Assembly: GCF_003337235.1 (NCBI RefSeq)
Contig: NZ_QPJC01000009.1
Location: 62,001-126,000, forward strand
Reading direction: 5' to 3'
From: Halopolyspora algeriensis
Lineage (GTDB): Bacteria > Actinomycetota > Actinomycetes > Mycobacteriales > Pseudonocardiaceae
Length of the DNA stretch: 64,000 nt
Below the pieces are notes generated by a model. The model made no database searches. It saw nothing but the letters and a program-made list of their open reading frames with translations, and had not been told where the DNA came from. Position numbers and translations under genes: made by a program. This document shows positions 16,846 to 25,540 of the stretch, piece by piece; the first letter of the stretch is position 1; each line of letters starts with the position of its first letter.

Positions 16846-17191
16846 GACGATCACCGGGGGAAAGCCCTACCGAAACCCGTCGAAACTCGAACGGCACTTG
16901 TCCACGGTGGTCCACCGCCCCCTTGACGCGACCACCGCGATCACCTCACCACAGCCGCTTGCCACACAGAAGCGCCGTTCAACGGCCCGCTGGCTCCTCT
17001 GGGCCCGGTGGCACCATCTCGGATCATGCCTGCGACACGAGCATCGGCCATGTCGGACGAGGTGACCAGTGCTTGCCGGCGGGGAGCACGAGCACGGTAA
17101 CGAGGGACCCTCGGACGGGCCATTTCCCCGAGCGTCGGTCCGCACGCACCACCTACGATCGGCTCACCCACCGCGCCGAGAGGACCGCCTT
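16846..17191. other. Intergenic region without recognisable gene
   Basis: About 345 bases follow the LysR gene. No reading frame here resembles a protein family. A GTCCACGGTGGTCCAC direct-repeat-like element and a GAGAGGA ribosome binding site for the next small gene are the only features I can point to. Confidence 0.5.
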
Positions 17192-17320
17192 GTGACCACG
17201 CCCACCGCCGAGGACCGCAGCCTGCTGACCGGAATCGCCGCGCTGCGGGCCGAGCCGGGCAAAGCGGCGGAGCTCCACGGCGGCGAGCTGCACAACCGGC
17301 GGCTCCAGCGCATCGGATGA
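17192..17320 (+). CDS. Small protein (42 aa) coupled to DUF3500 gene
   Basis: A short frame starting GTG, with GAGAGGA eight bases upstream, and ending in a TGA that overlaps the ATG of the DUF3500 gene (ATGA). The peptide is hydrophilic, starts VTTPTAEDRSLLTGIAALRA and ends with a His-containing segment (ELHGGELHNRRL). I recognise no family. The ribosome binding site and the overlap favour a real translated leader or small protein, but it could also be the remnant of a larger gene. Confidence 0.45.
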   Translation: MTTPTAEDRSLLTGIAALRAEPGKAAELHGGELHNRRLQRIG

Positions 17321-18495
17321 GCACCGAGCAGCGCAGCCCGCGCGATGTCGCCGCCGCGATGGCACAGGCGGCGATCGAGTGGATCGCCACTCTCGACGAC
17401 GTCCAGCGAGCCGACGGAGTGTGGCACTGGCCGGGCTCACCCGCGGCCGACCACGAGCGCGTGCGCTGGTACTACACTCCCACCGATCACGGCGGGCTCA
17501 CTCTGCACCGGATGACTCCGCACCAGCAGCGCGCCGCCATGCGGCTGCTGGCCACCGGCTTGTCAGAGGCCGGCTACGTCACGGCAACCACGATCATGGG
17601 TCTGGAAAACGTTCTCGACCGGACCGAGAACTTCTCCGCCGGCTTCGCCCGCGACCGGGGCCGCGATCCGGGAATGTACTACCTGCGGATCTTCGGCGAC
17701 CCGGAAAACGGTCAGCCGTGGGCATGGCGCTACGGAGGCCACCACGTGTCGGTGAACCACCTCGTGGTCGATCGCGAGGTCGCAGCAGGCACGCCGTGCT
17801 TCCTCGGTGCCGATCCCGCGGTCTCTCCCCTGCTGGGCGGCCGGGAGCTGCGTCCCCTGGGCGGGGTCGAGGACATCGCCCGCGAGCTGCTGCACTCGCT
17901 GGACTCCCAGCAACGGGCCCGGGCGACGCTGAGCACGACCGCGCCGGCCGACATCGTCAGCGGCAACCGGATACGCCTGTCGGGCGGCGACCGCCTGATC
18001 CCGCTGCCCGACCTGTGGCGGGGTCACTTCGACGACCAGCCCCTCGAGGACCGGCTGTGGTCGATGCACCACGATCTCGAGGCCCATCTCGGAGTCACCG
18101 AATCCGACCACCGCGCGGTGGAACTGACCGAGGCACCCAAGGGCGTCGCCGCACGCGATCTGACACCGAACCAGCGCAAGCACCTGCGCGACCTGCTCGA
18201 GGTCTACATCGGCCGGATGCCGCCGGGTCTGGTCGAACGCGAGCGATCCCGCTTCGACGGTGACCAGCTCGACGAGGTGCACTTCGCGTGGGCCGGCGGC
18301 GCCGAGCGTGGCGAGCCACACTACTACCGCCTGCAGGGTCCCCGGCTGCTCGCGGAATGGGACCACACCCAACGCGGTGTCAACCACGCCCATTCGGTGT
18401 GGCGAGACCCCACCGGCGACTTCGGTCTCGACGTGCTCGCCCAGCACCGAGCCACCCACCACCCACCGGGTGCTTCCCGGCGGGAAGGCGGATGA
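17317..18495 (+). CDS. DUF3500 domain-containing protein
   Basis: A 392-residue protein with the DUF3500 hallmarks: VRWYYTPTDHGGLTLHRM near residue 55, YYLRIFGDPENGQPWAWRYG near 130 and the GGHHVSVNH segment after it. Conserved His, Trp and acidic residues suggest a hydrolytic or metal-dependent function, but the family has no established reaction. No signal peptide is seen. It is coupled to the 42-residue reading frame upstream by an ATGA overlap and is followed by an MFS gene about 90 bases downstream. Confidence 0.82.
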   Translation: MSTEQRSPRDVAAAMAQAAIEWIATLDDVQRADGVWHWPGSPAADHERVRWYYTPTDHGGLTLHRMTPHQQRAAMRLLATGLSEAGYVTATTIMGLENVLDRTENFSAGFARDRGRDPGMYYLRIFGDPENGQPWAWRYGGHHVSVNHLVVDREVAAGTPCFLGADPAVSPLLGGRELRPLGGVEDIARELLHSLDSQQRARATLSTTAPADIVSGNRIRLSGGDRLIPLPDLWRGHFDDQPLEDRLWSMHHDLEAHLGVTESDHRAVELTEAPKGVAARDLTPNQRKHLRDLLEVYIGRMPPGLVERERSRFDGDQLDEVHFAWAGGAERGEPHYYRLQGPRLLAEWDHTQRGVNHAHSVWRDPTGDFGLDVLAQHRATHHPPGASRREGG

Positions 18496-18583
18496 AACGG
18501 GTGCCTTCCGGAGCGTGCCGTGCAGTGTGACGTTGACCGGTGAACCCACCCGCAGCCGAAGAGGTGCACCATACTCGACGGCT

Positions 18584-19807
18584 ATGAGTGCTGACCGGGT
18601 TCGAACGGAAAGAACGGGACGTTTCGGATCCGGTGGCGGATCATTCGGCGCCGCTGTAGGTGCGATCGCCGCGACGACCTGCGGGTTGCTGGGCGTGTTT
18701 CTCACCTCGGCGCTGGCGCCGCTGCTGCGCGACGACGGCATCGTCACCCCTGCCGGCCTCGGGATCGCCACGGCGGTGTTCTTCGGGGTCAGCGCGGTCA
18801 TCGCTCCGCTGGGCGGGCGCCTGGCCGACCGCTTCGGCAGCCTGCGCGTCATCCGCGTGGCGCTGATGGTCGCCGCCGCGGCACTGCTGGCCGTGGCCAC
18901 CGTGGTGCAGGGGTGGCAGGGGCTCGCCGTGGCGTTGGGCTGCGCAGGAGCGACCAACGGGGCGATCCAGCCCTCCACCAACCGCTATGTCAGCCGACTG
19001 GTCTCCCCACAACGCCAAGGGCTGGCGTTCGGGGTGAAGCAGGCCGCCATCCCGATGGCCATCCTGCTCGGCGGGCTGGCCGTACCGGCCGCGGCCTACG
19101 TATCGGGCTGGCGCAGCATCTACTACGTGGGAGTGGCCTGTGCCCTCGGCGTGGCCCTGACCCTGCGAGCCCCCTCCTCCGGCGGGCACGGCAGCACCCC
19201 ACCGGCGACCACGGCCGCGGCCACCCCGGAGCACACCGCCAACCCGCTGCCCCGTGCCGCGCTGATCGTGCTCGCCTCCGGGTGGGGGTTGGCTTCTGCC
19301 GGAGCGAACGCGCTCGGGGCCTTCTTCGTCCTCGGTGCCGTCCATGCAGGATTCCTCACCGTGACGGCGGGATTGCTGGCCGTGCTCGGCTCCCTGTCCA
19401 GCATCAGCGCCCGCATCGGCATGGGGATGCTCGCCGACAAGCGCAGCGGCACCAACCTCGGCGTGGTGGCCGCGATGAGCGCCGTGGGAGCCGTGAGCGT
19501 GGCCCTGCTGGCCACCGGGCGGGAGTGGTCCTTCCTGTTCGCCGCGGTCATCGGCTACGGCATCGGCTGGGGTTGGGCCGGACTGTTCAACTACGCCATC
19601 GTCCGCACCTCCCCCAACCGGCCCGGCAGCACCACCGGGATCACCCAGGCAGGTGCCGGCACGGGGGCTTGTCTGGGGCCGCTGGCCTTCGGGGCCATGC
19701 TGGGCCACACCGGCTATCCCACGGCCTGGATGACAGCCGGGCTCACCCTGCTGCTGGCCAGCGGGATCATCCTCACCGGCCGCAGGATGCTGCCCGCGAG
19801 ACCGTGA
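18584..19807 (+). CDS. MFS transporter
   Basis: A 407-residue transporter with about 12 membrane segments. The loop 2-3 motif reads GGRLADRFGSLRVIR, and the fourth helix region has NRYVSRLVSPQRQGLAFGVK. A central hydrophilic Thr/Ala-rich loop (about residues 205-225) separates the halves. It resembles the YfcJ/cyanate-type MFS carriers of unknown substrate. The ribosome binding site is weak. The preceding gene is the DUF3500 protein and both may be expressed together. Confidence 0.8.
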   Translation: MSADRVRTERTGRFGSGGGSFGAAVGAIAATTCGLLGVFLTSALAPLLRDDGIVTPAGLGIATAVFFGVSAVIAPLGGRLADRFGSLRVIRVALMVAAAALLAVATVVQGWQGLAVALGCAGATNGAIQPSTNRYVSRLVSPQRQGLAFGVKQAAIPMAILLGGLAVPAAAYVSGWRSIYYVGVACALGVALTLRAPSSGGHGSTPPATTAAATPEHTANPLPRAALIVLASGWGLASAGANALGAFFVLGAVHAGFLTVTAGLLAVLGSLSSISARIGMGMLADKRSGTNLGVVAAMSAVGAVSVALLATGREWSFLFAAVIGYGIGWGWAGLFNYAIVRTSPNRPGSTTGITQAGAGTGACLGPLAFGAMLGHTGYPTAWMTAGLTLLLASGIILTGRRMLPARP

Positions 19808-19993
19808 ACTCCTGCGGCCCGGAGCCGACCGCGGGCGGCGTAGCCGCCGGGCGCTGCCGATCGCCCCGTCCCTGCCGACGAGCAGCGACTTCCGCGATCA
19901 GCTCCCCTCCCACCACAACGACCTCGGACACCCCGATCCAACGGTGAGTTCGCGAAGCAGCAGGTTTCGGCGGATCGACGTAGGGTCGCAGGC

Positions 19994-21058
19994 GTGAGCG
20001 AGAGTTCGAAGGCCGCGCACAGCACCGAAAGGCCCGAGCACAGCCAGGCCGGGGTCTCCTCGGGCACGGGCACGGAGTACACCCGCGACACCCACTACAT
20101 CTCGACCCGCATCACGGCTGACGGCCGCGACGGCTTTCCCGTTGAGCCCGGCCGGTACCGGCTGATCGGCGCGCGTGCCTGCCCGTGGGCGAACAGGGCG
20201 ATCCTCGTTCGGCGGTTGCTCGGACTGGAAGACGCGATCTCGCTCGGCCTCGCAGGCCCGACGCATGACGCCCGCTCGTGGACGTTCGACCTCGATCCCG
20301 GCGGACGCGACCCGGTGCTGGGGATCGCACGCTTGCAAGAGGCCTACTTCCGGCGCGACCCGGACTACTCGAGGGGGATCACGGTTCCGGCGATCGTGGA
20401 CACCACCACGGGCGCGGTGGTGACCAACGACTTCGCACAGATCACGATCGACCTGTCGACGCAGTGGCGCGACCATCACCGCGAGGGCGCCCCCGACCTG
20501 CTGCCCGACGAGCACCGGGACGAGATCGACGCGGTCAACCAGCGCGTGTTCACCGAGGTGAACAACGGCGTGTACCGGTGCGGATTCGCGGGAGACCAAC
20601 GTGCCTACGACGAGGCCTACGAGCGCCTGTGGACCGCGCTCGACTGGCTGGAGGACCGGCTGCGCAACCAGCGCTACCTCGTCGGTGACTCGATCACCGA
20701 AGCCGACGTGCGATTGTTTCCCACCCTCGTGCGCTTCGACGCCGTCTACCACGGGCACTTCAAGTGCAACCGCAACAAACTCACCGAGATGCCCACCTTG
20801 TGGGCATATGCGCGCGACCTGTTCCAGACCCCCGGATTCGGGGACACGGTGGACTTCGAGCAGATCAAGCAGCACTACTACATCGTCCACCGCGACATCA
20901 ATCCCACCGGGATCGTTCCGGCCGGGCCCGACCTGTCCGGATGGATCACACCCCACGGGCGCGAGTCTCTCGGCGGGCACCCGTTCGGCACCGGCACACC
21001 GCCCGGTCCCGCCGACGAGAACGAGCGAGTGAACCCGGCCCACACTCCCCTGCCCTGA
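19994..21058 (+). CDS. Thiol-dependent hydroquinone reductase (Xi-class GST / ECM4 family)
   Basis: A 354-residue protein. The active-site CPWA motif (Cys63, ARACPWANRAILV) and the C-terminal GST domain (YLVGDSITEADVRLFPTLVRF; FKCNRNKLTEMP) identify a glutathionyl-hydroquinone reductase-type enzyme. Such enzymes reduce S-conjugated hydroquinones back to hydroquinones. Actinobacteria use mycothiol rather than glutathione, so the natural conjugate is probably mycothionyl-hydroquinone (inference). The GTG at 19994 is the only start that keeps the full N-terminus; a clear ribosome binding site is not seen. Confidence 0.87.
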   Translation: MSESSKAAHSTERPEHSQAGVSSGTGTEYTRDTHYISTRITADGRDGFPVEPGRYRLIGARACPWANRAILVRRLLGLEDAISLGLAGPTHDARSWTFDLDPGGRDPVLGIARLQEAYFRRDPDYSRGITVPAIVDTTTGAVVTNDFAQITIDLSTQWRDHHREGAPDLLPDEHRDEIDAVNQRVFTEVNNGVYRCGFAGDQRAYDEAYERLWTALDWLEDRLRNQRYLVGDSITEADVRLFPTLVRFDAVYHGHFKCNRNKLTEMPTLWAYARDLFQTPGFGDTVDFEQIKQHYYIVHRDINPTGIVPAGPDLSGWITPHGRESLGGHPFGTGTPPGPADENERVNPAHTPLP

Positions 21059-21151
21059 TCGACTCACGCACCGCCAGCCGGCCGAAACGCAGACCTGCCG
21101 GACCACGAACAGCTCCGCGAGTCACCGAATCCACTCCGTCGACGCGGTGCG

Positions 21152-21247
21152 TCACAGAAAACCGAGTTCCCGGACCGCTTCGAAGGCGGCTTCGAGCTGC
21201 CGGTAGGAATACGTTTTCCCCTCGAACCACAAGGCGGTATGGATCAT
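21152..21247 (-). pseudogene. Short fragment resembling acyl-CoA/AMP-ligase N-terminus
   Basis: A 31-codon minus-strand frame reads TALWFEGKTYSYRQLEAAF, which resembles the beta-strand/turn near the N-terminus of AMP-dependent ligases (FEGxTYSYxxL). It ends in TGA without any further ligase sequence. The frame is open for some codons upstream of the ATG at 21247. It may be a ligase remnant or a chance similarity; the evidence is one short motif. Confidence 0.3.
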
Positions 21248-21281
21248 CTTGGAGTCATCGAGGCACGAACGCTCGAGGGGA

Positions 21282-22652
21282 TCAGGCCGGATCGGAGAGA
21301 TAGCGGGGATTGGCCACGGTGAGTCTGTCGGTCACCGCCGCGCGCACGGCGGCGATCACCGCAGGATCGTCGGGATCGACCGTTTCGGCGCGGATCGCCG
21401 CGGCGAGTCCGGCCTGGTCGGTGAAGCCGAGTTCGGCCAGTCGCTGTTGATGCGTGTTCTGCTGCTGTTCGCCGAGCGTCAGTTCCCGCTCGACGGTGGC
21501 GAGCACGTTGGCCGCCACCCGCGTGTGGAAGTGGAACCGTCCCTCGTGGGCAGGCAGCACCTCGGTACGCAGGAATTCGCCCACCGCCGCGACCAGTTCG
21601 GCCGCCGAGGGATGACCGTGCAGATCCGAAGTCGGGTGCTCCGGCACGGCTGCACCGTCGGCCTCCGGCGGCGGGACCCCGAGCGCCAGCAGCAGGTCGT
21701 GTTCCTGCTCGCACACCCGGCGCCCGATCGCGGCCAGCTCCACCGACCTCGTCTCCCCGCTGAGATGGCGCTGCGCCTGAGCGCGGCACCCCACCGCCCA
21801 TTTCGCGGTGCCGAACACCTCCCACCAGTGCACCGCCTCGGGGTCCGGTTTTGCACCGGCGACCTCGGCATAGCCGGCGAAGAGATCCTCCCGGGAACCG
21901 AAACCGCCGACAGGATGCGGGGAGCCGAACCGCCAAGCCTTCACACACAGCCAGCCCAGATCCTGCAGCGGGTCACCGAGGTGGACGAGCTCCCAATCCA
22001 GCACCGCCCGAAGCCCGGTGGGATCGACGATGAGATTGCCGTTGCGGAAATCGCCGTGCACCACCGTGGTGCCCGCACGCTCCGGCCGATTCGCCCGCAG
22101 CCAGTGCAACGCGAGCTCGACCGAGGGCAGTGGTTCCTCGAGCGCGTCATAGGTGGCCACGAGTTCTTCGAGGGGGTCGTGGTCGAGCAGCCCGGGCACC
22201 GACGACGGCGGGATGCTGTGAATCCGGGCCAGCACACCTCCCAGCTCGCGCGCGAGCGTGGCCCGGGCCGGCTCGAATTCCGGTTCCCGCAGCAGTCGCC
22301 GGGGAATGGTCTCGCCGTCCACCTGGGCGGTGATCAGGTACGGAGATCCCAGGATGGACTCATCGGTGCTGTGGTCGACCAACGCGGGCACCGGAACTTC
22401 CGATTCCTGTGCCGCCGCGATCACGGCCGCCTCCAGCGCCATCGACTCGGGCCGTCCGCATCCGGGCGGGTCTCGCCGCAACACCAGCCGACGCGGTGCG
22501 TCCTGCCGGTGCTGCGCTCCGAACGCCCAGGTTTCGCGGCTCGCCCCGCCACTGAGCTGGTGCAGGTCCGAAATCTCGACCGGCCCGCCCAGCACGGTAC
22601 CGAGCCGGTCCCGAAGCCCTCCGGCGAGTTCGCGCGGCACATCCTCGTCCAT
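21282..22652 (-). CDS. Aminoglycoside phosphotransferase-like kinase fused to DUF6285-type domain
   Basis: A 456-residue fusion. Residues 1 to about 340 form an APH/ChoK-type kinase fold: QLSGGASRETWAF (nucleotide loop), catalytic VVHGDFRNGNLIV and metal-binding LDWELVHLGDP. Residues from about 360 (HPSAAELVAAVGEFLRTEVL and HTRVAANVLATVERELTLGE) match the small helical DUF6285 domain often encoded next to such kinases. These kinases accompany acyl-CoA dehydrogenases (the ACAD10/11 pairing), where phosphorylation of a hydroxyacyl-CoA is proposed. An acyl-CoA dehydrogenase gene lies about 390 bases upstream. Confidence 0.83.
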   Translation of the reverse strand: MDEDVPRELAGGLRDRLGTVLGGPVEISDLHQLSGGASRETWAFGAQHRQDAPRRLVLRRDPPGCGRPESMALEAAVIAAAQESEVPVPALVDHSTDESILGSPYLITAQVDGETIPRRLLREPEFEPARATLARELGGVLARIHSIPPSSVPGLLDHDPLEELVATYDALEEPLPSVELALHWLRANRPERAGTTVVHGDFRNGNLIVDPTGLRAVLDWELVHLGDPLQDLGWLCVKAWRFGSPHPVGGFGSREDLFAGYAEVAGAKPDPEAVHWWEVFGTAKWAVGCRAQAQRHLSGETRSVELAAIGRRVCEQEHDLLLALGVPPPEADGAAVPEHPTSDLHGHPSAAELVAAVGEFLRTEVLPAHEGRFHFHTRVAANVLATVERELTLGEQQQNTHQQRLAELGFTDQAGLAAAIRAETVDPDDPAVIAAVRAAVTDRLTVANPRYLSDPA

Positions 22653-22658
22653 CCGGCC

Positions 22659-22955
22659 TCACCTCCCGGATCCGCACATGTCCGAGGCTCGACCGCAGGG
22701 ATCACTCACCCGATGTGAAATCCCGTGGTACCCGTGCTCGACCATGGCCTCGATCGTCGCGGCTGTGATCGCGTCCTCGCCGGAAGTCGCCGGTGCTGCG
22801 CCCCGAACGTATCCACCGGCCGATTCCTGCGCGCACGATCCCACTTCGGGAGTGCGGGAGTTCGTCGTACCTCGCTCGTCGCGCTGGTCTTGCGTGTCCC
22901 AACGCCCCCAGTTGCCGAGTTGCTGTCCGATCTCCCGAAAGTCGTGCATGAGCAT
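22659..22955 (-). pseudogene. Chimeric remnant: cyclase-family N-terminus plus TetR-like HTH fragment
   Basis: The 98-codon frame starts MLMHDFREIGQQLGNWGRW and goes on to QRDERGTTNSRTPE. This is the N-terminal signature of cyclase-family (kynurenine formamidase-like) hydrolases, which normally continue for another 250 residues with an HxxGTHxD metal motif. Here the similarity stops. After about 25 nondescript residues comes TIEAMVEHGYHGIS, resembling the first helix of TetR regulators, again without the rest. It looks like two broken genes joined in one frame. GGAG precedes both candidate ATGs, so it may still be translated. Confidence 0.5.
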
Positions 22956-23041
22956 CTCCGGTGACTCGTCGTTGATCGAGGATTGTCGGTCGGGTGGCCA
23001 ACGGTGCGCGACAGGAACAGGCAGAACACGCAGCAGCGCGG

Positions 23042-24307
23042 TCAGGCGTTGCGACCGGCACGACGGGGACCGGCGAATCCGAACAAGTAACCGGCGACCT
23101 TGCGCATCTGCACCTCTTCGGATCCTTCCGTGATCCGGTAGCGGCGATGGTGCCGATAAATGTGCTCGAACGGGGTGTGCCGGGTATAGCCGAGTCCGCC
23201 GTGCACCTGCATCGCCCGGTCGGCCGCGTCGCACACCAGCCGGTTGGCACGGTAATTGCACATCGAGACCTTGTCGCTGATCTCCACGTGTTCGGTACGG
23301 TCGAGTTCCCAGGCCGTTTTGCGCACGAGGGTGCGCAGCAGCTCGGCCTCCGTCTGCAGCTCCACCAACGGCCACTGGATCGCCTGGCGGTCGGCCAGCG
23401 GCTGCCCGAACGTACTGCGCTGCCGGGTGTACTCGACGCTGCGGTCGATGCAGTACTGGGCGGCACCGACACCGGAAGCGGCCTGGCGGATGCGGTTCTC
23501 GTGCACGAAGTGCTGCGCCAGTGCGAGTCCCTCGCCGACCTCGCCGAACACCGCGGAGCCGGGAACCCGCACGTCGCGCAGGGTGACCTCGGCGTGGTCG
23601 GTGGGCATGTTGAACGTCCACCAGTGGAAGTCGACCGAGAATCCCGCGCTGTCGGTGGGCACGAGGAAAGCGGTGATGCCCGTGGCATCGCCGTCCTTGC
23701 CGGAGGTCCGCGCGAAAACGACATCGTGGGTGGCCGAGTGCAGCCCGGAGTTGAACCGCTTGCCGCCGTTGAGGATCCAGTCGTCACCGTCGGCGACGGC
23801 GGTGGTCTCCAGCCAGGTGGCATCGCTGCCGTGGTCCGGCTCGGTCAGCCCGAAGGCGACCCGCTTCTCCCGGGTGAGCATGCCCTCCACGAACTCGTCC
23901 TTCTGCTCCGCGGTGCCGAACGCCAGGAACATGTGCACGAACGGGAAATTGCCCACCACCGAGGACTCGTTCTGCAGGTCGTTGTGCAGACCGAGCCCTT
24001 TGGCCGCCAGATGCTCTCGGATGACGGCCATGTCCAGATTGGACCCACCGCTGCCGCCGGCTTCGGCGGGCAAGCCGTAGCGCAGCCAGCCCGCCTTGTC
24101 GGCACGGCGGAACATTTCCCCGAGCAACGCCTCCCACTCGGGACGCGGTGTGCCCCCGGCCTCGAAGTCGGTGCGGGCGAACTCGCGCCGATGGTCGAAG
24201 AAGCGCTCGTTGTCGTCCTGCTGCTGAAGGGGACGGATCTCGGCGTCGATGAACGCATCCAGGTCGGCAAGACGCTGTACGAGTTCGGCGGGCAGTTCGA
24301 AATCCAT
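23042..24307 (-). CDS. Acyl-CoA dehydrogenase (ACAD10/11-like)
   Basis: A 421-residue flavoenzyme introducing a 2,3-double bond into an acyl-CoA. FAD and substrate motifs are visible: FGLTEPDHGSDATWLETTAV, then AVFGEVGEGLALAQHF and RSTFGQPLADRQAIQWPL. The C-terminal AMQVHGGLGYTRHTPFEHIY and RITEGSEEVQ fit the ACAD10/11-like group. Its genomic partner is the phosphotransferase-DUF6285 fusion, with which this group often pairs. The ATG at 24307 gives the normal N-terminal helix; the ribosome binding site is GTTGAGGAGG. Confidence 0.9.
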   Translation of the reverse strand: MDFELPAELVQRLADLDAFIDAEIRPLQQQDDNERFFDHRREFARTDFEAGGTPRPEWEALLGEMFRRADKAGWLRYGLPAEAGGSGGSNLDMAVIREHLAAKGLGLHNDLQNESSVVGNFPFVHMFLAFGTAEQKDEFVEGMLTREKRVAFGLTEPDHGSDATWLETTAVADGDDWILNGGKRFNSGLHSATHDVVFARTSGKDGDATGITAFLVPTDSAGFSVDFHWWTFNMPTDHAEVTLRDVRVPGSAVFGEVGEGLALAQHFVHENRIRQAASGVGAAQYCIDRSVEYTRQRSTFGQPLADRQAIQWPLVELQTEAELLRTLVRKTAWELDRTEHVEISDKVSMCNYRANRLVCDAADRAMQVHGGLGYTRHTPFEHIYRHHRRYRITEGSEEVQMRKVAGYLFGFAGPRRAGRNA

Positions 24308-24330
24308 ACACCCTCCTCAACGATTGTTCA

Positions 24331-24540
24331 GCTACGGTAAGGGCGCTGTGACGGCGAATACAAGAAGGAGCGCGGAGCATGCGTTCGCGGGTCGTCGGAC
24401 CAAGCGTCCGGCCCATGACAGCGCCACACGGTCGCCCGTCCGACTCCGCTCTGCTGCAGCGCCCACGTCAAACGCGTCACCCGCTCGTCGAACTCGGTAT
24501 GGGCGCGATGCTCGCCGCGAGCCGGCCACTGTGGACTGCA
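24331..24540 (-). pseudogene. Acyl-CoA ligase (AMP-binding) N-terminal remnant
   Basis: The minus-strand frame reads TEFDERVTRLTWALQQSGVG, followed in another frame by TGDRVAL and in the first frame again by GPDAW. Joined, this reproduces the N-terminal pattern of AMP-dependent acyl-CoA ligases (FDERVTRLAxALxxxGVGxGDRVAxxGPN). Two frameshifts are needed and nothing of the core AMP-binding domain follows. It lies in the 360-base gap between the acyl-CoA dehydrogenase and the divergent crotonase, a region that otherwise holds only promoters. Confidence 0.5.
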
Positions 24541-24667
24541 GTGGCCCGAATCGACATGGCAGTCAGTCTTGACTGCCCATGGCGGGCGACCTAACGTCGA
24601 CGATCGTCGCCGGAACGCTGCGTCACCGGCATCATCCGTTCGCACATCGCCATCGCGAGGAGGCACC

Positions 24668-25540
24668 GTGACCGATCTCGTCGAGGAATCCACCAACGAT
24701 GTCGACCATCGAGTGGCCTGCACCGTCGAGGACGGGGTGGCAGAAGTGCGATTGGCGCGAGCGGACAAGCTCAACGCCCTCGATCCGGCGATGTTCTCCG
24801 CCCTGGTGACCACCGGCCTCCGGATCCGGGACGATCCCCGCGTACGGGCCGTGGTCCTGCACGGCGCCGGCCGCGGCTTCTGCGCGGGATTGGATGTCGA
24901 CTCGTTCCGGGACATGGTCACCGGTGACCACGAGCCGGACCGGCAACAGGCGGCACCGGCAGAACCGATCGGGCCGGCACGCGCTCCGGGGCAGCAGGCC
25001 GCCCATGTCTGGGCGCACCTGCCGATACCGGTGATCGCGGCGGTGCACGGTGTGGCGCTCGGCGGCGGGTTGCAGGTGGCGCTGGGTGCCGACATCCGAC
25101 TGGTGGCTCCCGATGCCCACCTGTCGGTGATGGAGGTTCGGTGGGGCCTGATCCCCGACATGACGGGAACTCAGCTGCTTCCGGAACTCGTCGGGCGCGA
25201 TGTCGCCAAGGAACTCACCTTCACCGGACGAGTGGTCACCGGGCAGGAAGCAGTCGCTCTCGGACTGGCCACGCGGGTCGAAGCGGATCCGCTCGCTGCC
25301 GCCCGCACACTGGCCGCCGAGATCGCCGCCAAGAGCCCCGACGCCATTCGCCATGCCAAACACCTGCTCGACTCGGCCGGCCACGTGAGCCTGGAGACCG
25401 GCTTCGCCGCCGAGCAGGACTCCATCCGCGCACTGATCGGCAGCTCCAACCAGACAGAGGCCGTCGAGGCCAATTTCGCCCGGCGCGCGCCGTCGTTCAC
25501 CGACCCGTCTCCGTACCGACCCGCACAGGAGCGGCGATGA
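24668..25540 (+). CDS. Enoyl-CoA hydratase/isomerase family protein
   Basis: A 290-residue crotonase with the oxyanion-hole segments GRGFCAGLDVDSF and GVALGGGLQVALGAD. The first catalytic Glu of classical hydratases (in 'GGxCELA') is replaced by Gln here, while the second (in SVMEVRWGLIPDMTG) is kept, so isomerase or hydrolase chemistry is possible. The GTG at 24668 has GAGGAGG upstream. The SDR gene begins with an ATGA overlap at its stop, so the two are co-translated. Confidence 0.88.
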   Translation: MTDLVEESTNDVDHRVACTVEDGVAEVRLARADKLNALDPAMFSALVTTGLRIRDDPRVRAVVLHGAGRGFCAGLDVDSFRDMVTGDHEPDRQQAAPAEPIGPARAPGQQAAHVWAHLPIPVIAAVHGVALGGGLQVALGADIRLVAPDAHLSVMEVRWGLIPDMTGTQLLPELVGRDVAKELTFTGRVVTGQEAVALGLATRVEADPLAAARTLAAEIAAKSPDAIRHAKHLLDSAGHVSLETGFAAEQDSIRALIGSSNQTEAVEANFARRAPSFTDPSPYRPAQERR

